A stretch of 59,404 nucleotides of DNA from Acidimicrobiales bacterium (GCA_035533595.1 DATLTN010000040.1:1-59404), one strand, 5' to 3'; shown: positions 38,484 through 52,319, counted from the first letter of the stretch. Numbers and translations are program-made. Notes: generated by a model from the letters alone, not told the origin.

Positions 38484-38866
38484 CCGGCGACGCCGACGGG
38501 CTCGACGAGCTCCTCGCCCAGATGCAGCAGCTGCAGTCCGAGCTTGCGCAGGCCGAGGCCGACACCGCCAACCGGTCGGTGACCGGCAGCGCCGGCGGCA
38601 GGGCCGTGCGGATCGAGCTCTCGGGCGAGTTCTCCGTCGACTCGGTGAAGATCGACCCCGCCGTCGTCGCCGGGGGGGACGTCGCCCTCCTCGAGGACCT
38701 GATCCTCGCGGCGCTGCGCGACGGCGCCGCCCAGCTCCTCGAGCTCCGCAAGCAGCTGATGGGCGACGCTGTCGGCCACGCGCTCGGCGGCCTGTTCGGG
38801 GGGAACCTCCCCGGAGCGCTCCCCGGCCTCGAGGTGCCCGCCCCGCCCGACGAGAGCGACGAGTAG
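38480..38866 (+). CDS. YbaB/EbfC nucleoid-associated protein
   Basis: 128 residues. A coiled N-terminal helix [39 protein letters not shown] and [14 protein letters not shown] then [13 protein letters not shown] match the dimeric YbaB tweezers fold that binds DNA. The Gly/Pro-rich tail is longer than usual. GTG start overlaps the dnaX stop; recR follows, the classic dnaX-ybaB-recR operon. Confidence 0.95.
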   Translation: MTGDADGLDELLAQMQQLQSELAQAEADTANRSVTGSAGGRAVRIELSGEFSVDSVKIDPAVVAGGDVALLEDLILAALRDGAAQLLELRKQLMGDAVGHALGGLFGGNLPGALPGLEVPAPPDESDE

Positions 38867-38883
38867 GCGGTCGGACGACGGCG

Positions 38884-39483
38884 CTGTTCGAAGGACCCAT
38901 CCAGGACCTTGTCGACGAGCTCGGACGCCTCCCGGGCATCGGCCCGAAGTCCGCGCAGCGGATCGCCTTCCACCTCCTGAAGATCGGCCGCGAGGACGCG
39001 CTGCGCCTCGCGAAGGCGATCGTCGAGGTGAAGGAGCGCACGATGTTGTGCGAGACCTGCTTCAACGTCGCGATGTCGCCGCGCTGTGCGATCTGCTCGG
39101 ACGATCGCCGGGACGGGAGTGTCGTCTGTGTGGTCGAGGACCCCCGTGACATCGTTGCGGTCGAGCGGACCCGTGAGTTCAAGGGCCGGTACCACGTACT
39201 CGGCGGCGCCCTCAGCCCGATCGAGGGCATCGGCCCCGAGCAGCTGCGCGTCCGGGAGCTGCTCGGGAGGATCGAGGGCGAGGGGATCACCGAGGTGATC
39301 CTCTGCACCAACCCGAACCTCGAGGGCGACACGACCGCGATGTACCTCGCGCGCCTGCTGAAGCCGCTCGGACTCACCGTCACGCGGCTCGCGAGCGGCC
39401 TGCCCGTCGGCGGCGACCTCGAGTACGCCGACGAGCTCACCCTCGGCCGCGCCCTCGAGGGGCGCCGCAGCGTCGACGCCTGA
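38884..39483 (+). CDS. recR: Recombination protein RecR
   Basis: 199 residues when started at the CTG 38884 ([31 protein letters not shown]), matching the usual RecR N-terminus and length; no ATG/GTG/TTG is available between the ybaB stop and this point in frame. Helix-hairpin-helix, then the Cys4 zinc finger [16 protein letters not shown], and Toprim domain [32 protein letters not shown]. Acts with RecO/RecF in gap repair. The unusual start codon is inferred from homology. Confidence 0.92.
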   Translation: MFEGPIQDLVDELGRLPGIGPKSAQRIAFHLLKIGREDALRLAKAIVEVKERTMLCETCFNVAMSPRCAICSDDRRDGSVVCVVEDPRDIVAVERTREFKGRYHVLGGALSPIEGIGPEQLRVRELLGRIEGEGITEVILCTNPNLEGDTTAMYLARLLKPLGLTVTRLASGLPVGGDLEYADELTLGRALEGRRSVDA

Positions 39484-39524
39484 GGTTCCTCCCGCGACGC
39501 CAGCCGCTTGTAGCCTTCGCCCCG

Positions 39525-41090
39525 ATGTCAGAGCCTGATCCCCTCGTGACGGCGCGCCTCGCCGACCTCGAGCGGCGGAAGGACGAGGCACGCCACGCCG
39601 GCACCGAGCGCGCCGTCGCGGCGCAGCGCGAGAAGAACAAGCTCACGGCGCGCGAGCGGATCGACTACCTCCTCGACGAGGGCTCCTTCCAGGAGCTCGA
39701 CGCGCTCGTCCGCCACCGCGCGCACGGCGTGGGCCTCGACGACAACCGCCCCTACACCGACGGCGTCGTGACCGGCTTCGGCACGATCGACGGCCGGCGC
39801 GTCGCGATCTACAGCCAGGACTTCACCGTCATCGGCGGCTCCCTCGGCGAGGCGCACGCCGAGAAGATCCACAAGGTGCAGGACCTCGCGCTGCGCACGG
39901 GCGTGCCCATCATCGGCCTCTCCGACGGTGGCGGCGCCCGCATCCAGGAGGGCGTCGCCGCGCTGAACGGCTTCGGCGGGATCTTCCTCCGCAACGTGGC
40001 CGCCTCGGGGGTGATCCCCCAGATCAGCGTGGTCCTCGGCCCCTCCGCGGGGGGTGCCGTCTACTCGCCGGCGCTCACGGACTTCGTCTTCATGGTGCGC
40101 GGCACGAGCCATATGTTCATCACCGGACCGGAGGTGGTGCGCACCGTCACCGGCGAGGAGGTCGACGCCGAGCAGCTCGGAGGGGCGATGACCCACGCGA
40201 CGCGCTCGGGGGTCGCCGCCTTCGTCGCCACCGACGAGCACTCCTGTCTCGACGAGGTCCGCTTCCTGCTCTCCTTCCTCCCCCAGAACAACCTCGAGGA
40301 GCCGCCCGCGGTCGCGAGCGAGGACGACGTCGAGCGCGAGCTCCCCGAGCTGCGCGACCTCGTCCCGAGCCAGCCGAACCAGCCCTACGACATGAAGCGC
40401 CTCGTCACCGCGGTCGTCGACGACGGCGAGTACCTCGAGTACCTCCCCTACTTCGCGACCAACCTCACCTGCGGCTTCGCCCGCATCGGGGGACGGGCGG
40501 TGGGGATCGTCGCCAACCAGCCGCAGGTCCTCGCCGGGGTGCTCGACATCGACTCCTCGGAGAAGGGCGGCCGTTTCGTCCGCACCTGTGACGCCTTCAA
40601 CATCCCGCTCGTCACCTTCGTCGACGTACCCGGCTTCATGCCCGGGACCGACCAGGAGTTCGGGGGGATCATCCGCCACGGCGCGCAGCTCCTCTACGCC
40701 TACTGCGAGGCGACCGTGCCACGCATCCAGGTGATCGTGCGCAAGGCCTACGGCGGCGCCTACCTCGTCATGGACTCGAAGTCGATCGGCACCGACCTCT
40801 CCTACGCGTGGCCCTCGGCAGAGCTCGCCGTGATGGGCCCCGAGGCCGCGGTGCGGATCGTCAACCGCCGCGAGCTCGCCGAGGCGACCGACCGCACCGC
40901 CCGCGAGGGCGAGCTGATCGCCGAGTACGCGGCGCGCAACATGAACCCCTACGTCGCCGCCGAGCGGGGCTACGTCGACGACGTCATCGACCCCGCGTCG
41001 ACGCGCGCCGTCCTCGCGAGGAGCCTCGCCCTCCTCTCCAGCAAGCGCGAGGAGCTCCCCCGCCGCAAGCACGGCAACATCCCGCTGTGA
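39525..41090 (+). CDS. Acyl-CoA (propionyl/acetyl-CoA) carboxylase carboxyltransferase beta subunit
   Basis: 521 residues. N-terminal EKNKLTARERIDYLLDEGSFQELDALV; the acyl-CoA site GLSDGGGARIQEGVAALNGFGGIF and GPSAGGAVYSPALTDF; the biotin site FVDVPGFMPGTDQEFGGIIRHGAQLLYAY and KAYGGAYLVMDSK. This is the AccD5/PccB type, making methylmalonyl-CoA or malonyl-CoA with a biotinylated alpha subunit encoded elsewhere. TAGCCT lies 8 nt before the ATG. It overlaps the small epsilon subunit. Confidence 0.95.
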   Translation: MSEPDPLVTARLADLERRKDEARHAGTERAVAAQREKNKLTARERIDYLLDEGSFQELDALVRHRAHGVGLDDNRPYTDGVVTGFGTIDGRRVAIYSQDFTVIGGSLGEAHAEKIHKVQDLALRTGVPIIGLSDGGGARIQEGVAALNGFGGIFLRNVAASGVIPQISVVLGPSAGGAVYSPALTDFVFMVRGTSHMFITGPEVVRTVTGEEVDAEQLGGAMTHATRSGVAAFVATDEHSCLDEVRFLLSFLPQNNLEEPPAVASEDDVERELPELRDLVPSQPNQPYDMKRLVTAVVDDGEYLEYLPYFATNLTCGFARIGGRAVGIVANQPQVLAGVLDIDSSEKGGRFVRTCDAFNIPLVTFVDVPGFMPGTDQEFGGIIRHGAQLLYAYCEATVPRIQVIVRKAYGGAYLVMDSKSIGTDLSYAWPSAELAVMGPEAAVRIVNRRELAEATDRTAREGELIAEYAARNMNPYVAAERGYVDDVIDPASTRAVLARSLALLSSKREELPRRKHGNIPL

Positions 41091-41266
41091 GCGAGCGCCC
41101 CCCCGAGCCGCTCGCCGCCGACGCCGAGGCGCTCGCCGCCATCGAGGCGGCGCTCGCGGCGCTGCTGCCGACCGCAGCTCCGGCGAGCGCGGCCGCGAGC
41201 TGGCGCTTCTCGGGACGATGGTGGACGAGCCCGCTCCCGCTGCGCCGCAGCCGACCCTCGCGCTGA
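41087..41266 (+). CDS. Acyl-CoA carboxylase epsilon subunit-like small protein
   Basis: 59 residues, GTG overlapping the beta-subunit stop by 4 nt (GTGA). Ala/Glu-rich helix EALAAIEAALAALLP followed by ASWRFSGRWWTSPLP, the Trp/Gly/Arg pattern of actinobacterial AccE5-like epsilon subunits that stabilise the alpha-beta complex. The position and size are those expected; the sequence match is short. Confidence 0.75.
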   Translation: MSERPPEPLAADAEALAAIEAALAALLPTAAPASAAASWRFSGRWWTSPLPLRRSRPSR

Positions 41267-41323
41267 GTCGACCTGGCCGAACACCTGTTCGCAGCGAGCG
41301 CGCCGATGCCTAGACTGCGCGCG

Positions 41324-45598
<4,275 letters not shown>

Positions 45599-45614
45599 GG
45601 GTGCTCCCGACACC

Positions 45615-45628
45615 TCTCGATATATCGC
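45615..45628. promoter_or_regulatory. Operator-like palindrome before padR, shared with the SIP gene
   Basis: TCTCGATATATCGC is the reverse complement of the 14-mer at 32437-32450 before the siderophore-interacting protein gene. The core CGATATATCG (45618-45627) is a perfect palindrome followed by CTATAG. It lies about 32 bp upstream of the padR ATG, as expected for autorepression. Confidence 0.65.
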
Positions 45629-45659
45629 TATAGTCGTCTGCGACCAGGAGGTCGAGACG

Positions 45660-46220
45660 ATGAAACGACACCACGGCCACCGTCACGGGGGCTTCGCGGG
45701 CTTCGGCCCCCCCTTCGGGCCCCCCTTCGGCGGCCCCTTCGCGAAGCGTGGCCCCGGCGGCGGCGGACGGGCGCGGCGCGGCAACGTGCGCGCCGCGATC
45801 CTCGCCCTGCTCGCCGAGCGGCCGATGCACGGCTACGAGATCATCCAGGAGCTCGACGGCCGCACCCAGGGCATCTGGCGGCCGAGCGCCGGCTCGGTCT
45901 ACCCGACGTTGCAGCTCCTCGAGGACGAGGGGCTGATCGCCGGCGTCGAGCGCGAGGGCAAGCGCGCCTTCTCCCTCACCGACGCCGGGCGCGCCCACCT
46001 GGAGGAGCACCGCCCCGCGACCGCCCCCTGGGACGAGGTCCTCGAGCGGGTCGAGCCGGGCGCCCACCAGCTCCGCGAGGCGGCCGTGCAGCTCGCCGCC
46101 GCGGTCGGCCAGGTGCTGCACGCCGGCAGCGCCGAGCAGCAGCAGCGCGTCGCCGAGATCCTCTCCGAGGCGCGCCGCCGCGTCTACGGCCTACTCGCCG
46201 AGGAGGCCGACCCCGGCTGA
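45660..46220 (+). CDS. PadR-family regulator with His-rich N-terminus (YqjI-like)
   Basis: 186 residues. The N-terminus MKRHHGHRHGGF followed by a Gly/Pro/Phe-rich stretch to about residue 40 is a likely metal-binding extension. The PadR winged helix follows: RAAILALLAERPMHGYEIIQELDGRTQGIWRPSAGSVYPTLQLLEDEGLI, and a C-terminal dimerisation helix. E. coli YqjI has the same architecture, senses nickel and represses the ferric reductase yqjH. A palindrome in this promoter is repeated before the YqjH-like gene at 32.46 kb. SD AGGAGG upstream. Confidence 0.9.
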   Translation: MKRHHGHRHGGFAGFGPPFGPPFGGPFAKRGPGGGGRARRGNVRAAILALLAERPMHGYEIIQELDGRTQGIWRPSAGSVYPTLQLLEDEGLIAGVEREGKRAFSLTDAGRAHLEEHRPATAPWDEVLERVEPGAHQLREAAVQLAAAVGQVLHAGSAEQQQRVAEILSEARRRVYGLLAEEADPG

Positions 46221-47486
46221 GCGCCCGTCGGTCACGACGAGCGGCGTGTAGTGGCCGACCGGCAGCACCGCCGGCCAGATCCCGCCGACGAGGGCGCAGG
46301 CCGCGGCGGCGAGGAAGGCGACGAGGATCGAGTGCGCGAGGAGCAGCCCGGCGATCGCCGAGCCGATCGGGTTGCCCGCGAAGTTGAGGTTCATCGACAC
46401 CGCGAAGGCACGGCCGAACCACTGCGGCTCGGTCGCCCGCTGGCGGAGCGAGAACATCGCCACCGTGAGCGGGCCGTTCGAAACGCCGACGACGGCGATG
46501 CAGAGCACGACCACGGCGACGTGGTGGAAGCCGAGCGCGAGCACGACGAGGGCGGCGGCGGTCGCCATGCAGCTGCCGGCGAGCATCGACTTCTCCCGCC
46601 CCTCGGTCCCGACCCGCCCGGTGACGAGGCCGGCGAGGAAGCCGGCCGCCCCCATCACCGCGAACATCACGCCGACGGCCTTCGAGCCGCCGTGCAGCAC
46701 CCGCAGCACGACGACGGGGATGGCGACGGTGAGCGAGCCGCCGGCAAAGTTGAACACGGTCATCGTCCCCGCCAGCATCCGCAGCACGCGGTTCGAGAAG
46801 ACGTAGCGGATCGCCGCCCCGGCATCGGCGAGCAGGCCCTGCTCGTGGGGGAGCGGGTGGAAGGGCGGCGCGGGGACGCGGGCGAGGCCGAGCGCCCCGA
46901 CGAAGAGCAGCACGGCGGGGAGCACGAGCGCGGCGCGCGCCCCGATCACCGCGACCGCCACCCCGGCCACCGCGGGGCCGAGCACTGTCGCCACGACGAA
47001 GCAGCCCGAGTCGACGGCGTTCGAGCGGTCCCAGAGGTGGCGCGGCACCATCACCGGGAAGAGCGCCCGCCCGCCGACCCTGCTGAGCGGCTGGGTGAGC
47101 GAGGCGACCGAGACGATGAGCAGCAGCGCGAGGTCCGGGAGGGCGTGCGCGAGGGCGAGGGCGGCGATCGCCGAGACGGCGGCGGCGCCGACCACGTAGT
47201 CGACGATCATCAGCGGGATCTTGCGCCCGCGGTCCAAGAGCGCGCCGGCGATCGGGCTGACGAGGATGCCGGGGAACTGGCTGCAGAGGATGACGAGCCC
47301 CGAGAGCTGTGAGGAGTGCCGCGTCTCGAGCACGTAGAGAACGATGAGCACCGACGACATCTGCGTCGCGATGCGGCTCGCGAGGGTCGCGAGGATGAGC
47401 GTGGGCAGCCCCGCGACCGAGAAGAGGCTCCGGTAGGTGGAGTCGAGCGGGGCCGCGGGCTCGCCCCGGGCGCCGTCGGTCTGCAC
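46191..47486 (-). CDS. MFS transporter
   Basis: 431 residues, about 12 hydrophobic helices. Motif-A-like GLVILCSQFPGILVSPIAGALLDRGRKIPLMIVDY lies in the first half, and GFLAGLVTGRVGTEGREKS in the second. Drug- or metabolite-exporter-like; the substrate cannot be assigned. GTG start. The 3' end overlaps the convergent padR gene by 30 bp. Metal or siderophore export is conceivable from the neighbour but is not shown by the sequence. Confidence 0.85.
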   Translation of the reverse strand: MQTDGARGEPAAPLDSTYRSLFSVAGLPTLILATLASRIATQMSSVLIVLYVLETRHSSQLSGLVILCSQFPGILVSPIAGALLDRGRKIPLMIVDYVVGAAAVSAIAALALAHALPDLALLLIVSVASLTQPLSRVGGRALFPVMVPRHLWDRSNAVDSGCFVVATVLGPAVAGVAVAVIGARAALVLPAVLLFVGALGLARVPAPPFHPLPHEQGLLADAGAAIRYVFSNRVLRMLAGTMTVFNFAGGSLTVAIPVVVLRVLHGGSKAVGVMFAVMGAAGFLAGLVTGRVGTEGREKSMLAGSCMATAAALVVLALGFHHVAVVVLCIAVVGVSNGPLTVAMFSLRQRATEPQWFGRAFAVSMNLNFAGNPIGSAIAGLLLAHSILVAFLAAAACALVGGIWPAVLPVGHYTPLVVTDGRSAGVGLLGE

Positions 47487-47562
47487 AATCTGTTGAGGCT
47501 AGCTAACGATTTCCGGTGCGCTCGCGCGCCGCTCGGGGCGCTCGGTGCGCGACGATGGCACG

Positions 47563-48153
47563 GTGACCGAGGTCGCCGACCGCCCCGAGCCCGCCCTCGG
47601 CGACGCCACCCGCACCGGCTTTCGCGGCGTCAACCACCTCGCCCTCGTCACCCCCGACATGGACGCCACGGTGCGCTTCTGGGCCGGGGTGCTCGGCTGC
47701 CCGCTCGTCGCGACGGTCGGGACGCCGCAGTTCCGCCACTACTTCTTCGAGATCGGCGAGGGCTCGACGGTCGCCTTCTTCGAGTACGCGACGGCTCCGG
47801 TGGCCGCCTTCGCGAAGCCGGCGGGCGTCCCCGACGCGCGCGCCATCCAGTTCGACCACCTCTCGCTCGACCTCCCCGACGAGGAGGCGCTCGTCGCCCT
47901 CGCGGCGCGGCTGCGCGCCGCCGAGTGCGAGGTGACCGAGCTCGTCGACCACGGCTTCATCCGCTCGATCTACTTCACCGACCCGAGCGGCATCGCCCTC
48001 GAGGCGTCCTACTGGGTGAACGACGCCACGGCGCCGGCGCGGGCCGACTTCGCCGACCCGCGGCTCTTCGCCGACGAGGACCCCGTCCCCGCGGTCGCCG
48101 AGCTCGCCGAGGGGGGCCGCCTCACCTCGACGCCGCGCACCGCGCTCAGCTGA
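47563..48153 (+). CDS. VOC-superfamily (glyoxalase/extradiol dioxygenase-fold) protein
   Basis: About 196 residues from the GTG at 47563 (GTG 47545 also in frame). Two beta-alpha-beta-beta-beta modules: GVNHLALVTPDMDATVRFWAGVLGCPL, FFEIGEGSTVAFFEY, then FDHLSLDLPDEEALVAL and SIYFTDPSGIALEASYW. The His/Glu at module starts and ends give a typical metal site (His, Glu, His, Glu). Reaction unknown. The 3' end overlaps nadB by 8 bp (convergent). Confidence 0.85.
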   Translation: MTEVADRPEPALGDATRTGFRGVNHLALVTPDMDATVRFWAGVLGCPLVATVGTPQFRHYFFEIGEGSTVAFFEYATAPVAAFAKPAGVPDARAIQFDHLSLDLPDEEALVALAARLRAAECEVTELVDHGFIRSIYFTDPSGIALEASYWVNDATAPARADFADPRLFADEDPVPAVAELAEGGRLTSTPRTALS

Positions 48154-49831
48154 GCCCCCGCCCCACGGCGACGGCGGGGGCCCTCTCGGGCGGGCGATCG
48201 AGCACCGCGAGCGCGCCGTCGGGCTGCCGGCGGAGCACCTGGCGCAGCGCCGGCACCCCGGTGAAGGGGTGCTCGACGCGGAAGTGGGCGCCGCGGGACT
48301 CCCCCCGGCGGAGCGCCGCCGCACCGAGCAGCTGGGCGATGAGGGTGAGGTTCGCCTCCTCGAGGTCGGCGGGGCCGGCGGTCGCGGGCAGCGGCCGCGC
48401 CGCCTCGGCGAGGCGCTCGAGGAGCGCGGTGAGGCCGGCCGCAGAGCGCAGCACGCCGGCGCCGCGGCTCGCCTCCCGGCGCAGAAGGGGGCGGGCGACG
48501 CGCACCGCGGCGAGCCCGTCGTCGTCCTGGCGAGGGTCGGCCGGGGGCCGCTGCTCGCCGGGCGCGAGCTCATCAGCGAGCGCCGCGGCGGCGCGACGGC
48601 CGAAGACCACCCCCTCGACGAGGGAGTTCGAGGCCAGCCGGTTCGCCCCGTGCACCCCGCTCATCGCCACCTCGCCGACGGCGTAGAGGCCGGGGAGCGA
48701 GCTCCGCCCGGCGTTGTCGCTCACCACGCCGCCCATCACGTAGTGCAGCGCCGGCGCCACCGGGACCCAGGCGCGCCGCGGGTCGACGCCGGCGCGGTGG
48801 CTGGCGGCGACGAAGCTCGGGAAGCGCGCCGTGAGCTGCTCCCCGATCGCGGTGGCGTCGAGGAAGAGGCTCGCCGCGCCCGTGCGCGCCATCTCGAGGG
48901 CCATCGTCCGGCTGACGACGTCGCGTGGCGCGAGGTCGGCACGCGGCACCCCGGCCATCACCGGGCGCCCCGCGCCGTCCCGGATCACCGCACCCTCGCC
49001 CCTGAGCGCCTCGCTCGCGAGCGGGCGGGGGTCGCTCGCGAGCTGGATCGCGGTCGGGTGGAACTGCACGAACTCGAGATCGGCGACCTCCGCGCCGGCG
49101 CGCAGGGCGGCGGCGAGGCCGTCGCCGGTGAGGACCGCGGGGCTCGTCGTCTCGGCGTAGAGCTGGCCGAAGCCGCCGGTCGCGAGCACGACCGCCCCCG
49201 CACCGACGACCACCGGGCGCCCCCGCTCGAGGAGGAGCGCCCCTCGCACCCGACCCTCCCCGTCGCAGAGCAGGTCGACCAGGAAGGCCTCCTCGACGAG
49301 GCGCAGCCGGCGCGCCCGCGCCGCGCCCCACAGGGCGCGCATCACCTCGCGCCCGGTGGCGTCGCCGCCGGCGTGCACCACCCTGCGGCGAGAGTGGCCA
49401 CCCTCGCGGGTGAGGTCGGGACCGACGGCGCCGGCGTCGAGGCGCAGGCCGTTCGCCTCGAGGAAGGCGACCGCAGCGGGGGCCTCGGCGACGAGGAGCG
49501 CGACGGCCGCCGGGTCGCAGAGGCCCGCACCGGCGGCGAGGGTGTCCGCCGCGTGCAGCGCGGGGGCGTCGTCTGTAGCGAGGGCGGCCGCGATGCCCCC
49601 CTGCGCGGCGCCCGTGGAGCCGTCCGCCGCGCCCCCGCCCCACCCCGCGCCGGGGCCGCGGCCCTTCAGCGCGACCTCGACCTCGAGCGCCGGCGGGAGG
49701 GAGAGGGCGACGGTGAGGCCGGCGATCCCGGCCCCGACGACGAGGACGTCGACCGCGCGTCGCGCGGCGGTGGCAGCGAGCGCCGGCAGGAGGAGGCGGG
49801 GCAGCCTCCCGGCGCCCTCGAGGGTGGTCAC
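48146..49831 (-). CDS. nadB: L-aspartate oxidase
   Basis: 561 residues from the GTG at 49831, which overlaps the nadA stop (GTGA). FAD motif [18 protein letters not shown], then [79 protein letters not shown] and [26 protein letters not shown]. It oxidises aspartate to iminoaspartate for NadA in quinolinate synthesis. Part of an NrtR-type operon; no nadC follows in this window. Confidence 0.95.
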   Translation of the reverse strand: MTTLEGAGRLPRLLLPALAATAARRAVDVLVVGAGIAGLTVALSLPPALEVEVALKGRGPGAGWGGGAADGSTGAAQGGIAAALATDDAPALHAADTLAAGAGLCDPAAVALLVAEAPAAVAFLEANGLRLDAGAVGPDLTREGGHSRRRVVHAGGDATGREVMRALWGAARARRLRLVEEAFLVDLLCDGEGRVRGALLLERGRPVVVGAGAVVLATGGFGQLYAETTSPAVLTGDGLAAALRAGAEVADLEFVQFHPTAIQLASDPRPLASEALRGEGAVIRDGAGRPVMAGVPRADLAPRDVVSRTMALEMARTGAASLFLDATAIGEQLTARFPSFVAASHRAGVDPRRAWVPVAPALHYVMGGVVSDNAGRSSLPGLYAVGEVAMSGVHGANRLASNSLVEGVVFGRRAAAALADELAPGEQRPPADPRQDDDGLAAVRVARPLLRREASRGAGVLRSAAGLTALLERLAEAARPLPATAGPADLEEANLTLIAQLLGAAALRRGESRGAHFRVEHPFTGVPALRQVLRRQPDGALAVLDRPPERAPAVAVGRGLS

Positions 49832-50826
49832 TCGCCCGCCGCCGAGGGGCTGCCGATGGCGATCATCGCCTGCACCGCGCGCTCGGCGCGACGGCGGATC
49901 CCCTCCTCCACCTCGATCGGGTGGACGAGGTCGGTGAGCGCCTGCAGCAGCCGCTCGGGGGTCGTCATCTTCATGTACCGGCAGACCGCCCCCGGGTTCA
50001 CCGCCGTGAAGTGCCCCTCCGGGTTCGCCCGCTCGAGCTGGTGGAGGATGCCCGTCTCCGTGGCGACGAGGGCGCTCCCCCCGCCGAGCTCGCGCGCCGC
50101 CTCGACCATCGCCCCCGTGGAGAGCACCCGCGTGCGCTCGGCGGGGAGCTCGCCGCGGTCGAGCAGGTGCAGCGCGGTCGAGGTGCAACCGCACTCGGGG
50201 TGGATGAAGAGCGTGGCCTTGGGGTTGGCCTTCACCTTCTCGACGAGGGAGCGGGGCTCGATCGCGGCGTGCACGTGGCACTCCCCCATCCACAGGTCGA
50301 GGTGGCGGCCGCTCTCGCGGGCGACGTGCTCGCCGAGGAAGAAGTCGGGCAGGAAGAGGATCTCCGCGTCCTCGGGGAGGGAGGCGACGACCTCGACGGC
50401 GTTGGCTGAGGTGCAGCACAGGTCGGACTCGGCCTTCACCGCGGCGCTCGTGTTCACGTAGGAGACGACGAAGGCTCCGGGGTGCTCGGCGCGGTAGGCG
50501 CGCACGTCCTCGGCGGTGACGGTCTCGGCGAGCGAGCAGCCGGCCTCGAGGACGGGGAGGAGCACGGTCTTGTCGGGCGAGAGGATCTTCGCGGTCTCGG
50601 CCATGAAGTGGACGCCGCAGAAGACGATCACCTCGGCGTCGCTTCGGGCGGCGATGCGGCTGAGGGCGAGGGAGTCGCCGACGTGATCGGCGACGTCCTG
50701 GATCCAGGGGAGCTCGTAGTTGTGGGCGAGGACGACCGCCCGCCGCTCGCCGGCGAGGCGGTGCACCTCCTCGGCAAAGCGCTCGTAGCTCGAGGTGGCG
50801 CCGTTGCCGTGCACTGCCGCTCCCAA
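49828..50826 (-). CDS. nadA: Quinolinate synthase (4Fe-4S)
   Basis: About 332 residues (TTG 50826; a GTG five codons later is an alternative). [55 protein letters not shown] with one cluster Cys, [21 protein letters not shown] with the second, [13 protein letters not shown], and MVEAAREL...[20 protein letters not shown] with the third. Condenses iminoaspartate with DHAP to quinolinate. Two palindromic operators lie directly upstream. Confidence 0.96.
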   Translation of the reverse strand: MGAAVHGNGATSSYERFAEEVHRLAGERRAVVLAHNYELPWIQDVADHVGDSLALSRIAARSDAEVIVFCGVHFMAETAKILSPDKTVLLPVLEAGCSLAETVTAEDVRAYRAEHPGAFVVSYVNTSAAVKAESDLCCTSANAVEVVASLPEDAEILFLPDFFLGEHVARESGRHLDLWMGECHVHAAIEPRSLVEKVKANPKATLFIHPECGCTSTALHLLDRGELPAERTRVLSTGAMVEAARELGGGSALVATETGILHQLERANPEGHFTAVNPGAVCRYMKMTTPERLLQALTDLVHPIEVEEGIRRRAERAVQAMIAIGSPSAAGE

Positions 50827-50829
50827 CCA

Positions 50830-50866
50830 ATACTCAGGGTGAGTATTTATGTACTCATCCTGAGTA
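50830..50866. promoter_or_regulatory. Two tandem NrtR-like palindromic operators before nadA
   Basis: ATACTCAGGGTGAGTAT (50830-50846) has perfect 7-bp arms; TACTCATCCTGAGTA (50852-50866) has perfect 6-bp arms. The centres are 21 bp apart (two helical turns). They lie 4-40 bp upstream of the nadA start, over the AT-rich -10 region. The nrtR gene is encoded 0.5 kb upstream. The pattern fits NrtR repression relieved by ADP-ribose. Confidence 0.82.
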
Positions 50867-50892
50867 TAGACAGCCTCGGGCCGCCCTACCGC

Positions 50893-51369
50893 TCAGCCCG
50901 GCGGCGCCGGGCGCCCCCGCGCCGACCAGCGGCTGCTGGCGAGGACCGCCCCGCTCCGACAGCCCACCACCTGCAGGTGGTCGCGACGCCAGGCGTAGAG
51001 GGCGAGCTGCCCGTGGCGCAGCCCGAGCGCGCAGGCGTCGGCGGCCGCGAGGTCGGGGAGGGCGAGGCCGTGCTCTACCCAGCTGAGGTCGGGGGCGTAG
51101 CCCGCCGCCGCCCAGTGCTCGGTGCCCGCGGCGTCGAGCTCGCGCACGAGCAGGGCGTGGCGGCGCGCGTTCTCCTCGGCCGCGAGCGGGAGCGCACCGG
51201 GGTTCCAGGCGGTGACGAAGTGGACCTGCGCGACCCCTTCGGGGAAGCGCTCGGGGCTGGCGACGCCCCCCTGCTCGAGCTCGAGGGGGCCGCCGGGGCT
51301 GTCGACCCACAGCCGCGCCGCCAGCCACTCGGCGATCAGCCCCTCGCCGATCGCCTCCCCGCCGCTCAC
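50893..51369 (-). CDS. DUF3293-family protein
   Basis: 158 residues. HFVTAWNPGALPLAAEENARRHALLVRELDAAG is the signature of DUF3293, and RSGAVLASSRWSARG the C-terminal part. Function unknown; no TM or signal. The GTG overlaps the nrtR stop by 4 nt, so it is co-translated with nrtR, an association worth noting for a gene of unknown role. Confidence 0.82.
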   Translation of the reverse strand: MSGGEAIGEGLIAEWLAARLWVDSPGGPLELEQGGVASPERFPEGVAQVHFVTAWNPGALPLAAEENARRHALLVRELDAAGTEHWAAAGYAPDLSWVEHGLALPDLAAADACALGLRHGQLALYAWRRDHLQVVGCRSGAVLASSRWSARGRPAPPG

Positions 51370-52319
51370 CCCTCGGGGGGCGGGCGGCGGCGCGTCGTGC
51401 GGGTGACGCCCGGCGCGGGCCGCTCCTGGAGCACCTCGCGGCGGAAGCGGTAGAGGGCGGCGGGGCGGCCGCCGAGGCCGCGCGCCCGCTGCCCGGTCGA
51501 CTCGACGAGGCGCGCCTGCTCGACGAGGCGGCGGAAGTTCGACTTGTGGAGGCGCACCCCGACGAGCGCCTCGACGGCCCGCTGCAGCTGCAGCAGGGTG
51601 AAGCTCGGGGGGAGGAGCTCGAAGACGAGCGGGCGGTAGGAGAGCTTGCCGCGCACCCGCTCGAGGGCGGTCGCCGCGATGCGGCGGTGGTCGAGGCGCA
51701 TTGGGCGCCCGAGGCCCTCCCCGGCGTCCCCCTCCGGGAGGAGGCCCGCCTCGTAGAGGAGCTCGTAGCGCTCGAGCGGACGGTTGGCGTCGAAGGCGCC
51801 GCCGCCGAGGGCGAAGTTCAGCGCGGCGCGGGCGCGGCGCTCGGCGCCCTCGGCCGGAGCACCCGCCGCCGCCCAGCGCTCGAGCGCGGGGGTGATCGCC
51901 TCGTCGATGACCGGGGGGCGCCCATCCCGCCAGTCCTCCCAGGGGAGGTACTCGTAGCAGGAGCGCCAGCGCGGCGCGCCGGGGCCCGAGACCGGCTGCT
52001 CGGAGACGAGCGCCAGGTAGACGATCGACAACGCCCGCTCCCCCTCGCCGGCAACGCGGTCGCGGTCACCGAAGGTGTAGAGCTGCTCGAGGTAGCCGAG
52101 CTCGATGCCCGTCCGCTCGCGGACCCAGCGGCGCATCCCGCGGTCGAGGGTGCGGTCAGCATCGGGGTCGAGCAGCCCCGCCGGCAGCCCCTCGATTGCC
52201 GGCCCCTCCGCCTCGTCGGCGCCGACGACGAGGATCCGCGGGGTCGCCTCGGAGACGGCGAGGATCACCGCCACGAGGTCGACGGCGAGGGTGCGTCGTG
52301 CGGGGCGAGGGTCGACCAT
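51366..52319 (-). CDS. nrtR: NrtR: Nudix-related transcriptional regulator of NAD metabolism
   Basis: 317 residues from the ATG at 52319, which has TACCTT exactly 7 nt upstream. An N-terminal Nudix-like domain (about 10-150) with LVAVILAVSE and YLEQLYTFGDRDR; the catalytic Nudix box is degenerate (GLLDPDADRTLDRGMRRWVRERTGIEL), as in NrtR sensors of ADP-ribose. The C-terminal winged helix has KLSYRPLVFELLPPSFTLLQLQRAVEALVG and LHKSNFRRLVEQARLVE. The likely targets are the palindromes before nadA. Confidence 0.92.
   Translation of the reverse strand: MVDPRPARRTLAVDLVAVILAVSEATPRILVVGADEAEGPAIEGLPAGLLDPDADRTLDRGMRRWVRERTGIELGYLEQLYTFGDRDRVAGEGERALSIVYLALVSEQPVSGPGAPRWRSCYEYLPWEDWRDGRPPVIDEAITPALERWAAAGAPAEGAERRARAALNFALGGGAFDANRPLERYELLYEAGLLPEGDAGEGLGRPMRLDHRRIAATALERVRGKLSYRPLVFELLPPSFTLLQLQRAVEALVGVRLHKSNFRRLVEQARLVESTGQRARGLGGRPAALYRFRREVLQERPAPGVTRTTRRRPPPEG

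Noticed and set aside
48146-50826. nadC expected after nadA-nadB
   Set aside because: The gene after nadB is a convergent VOC protein; no quinolinate phosphoribosyltransferase is seen in the window.
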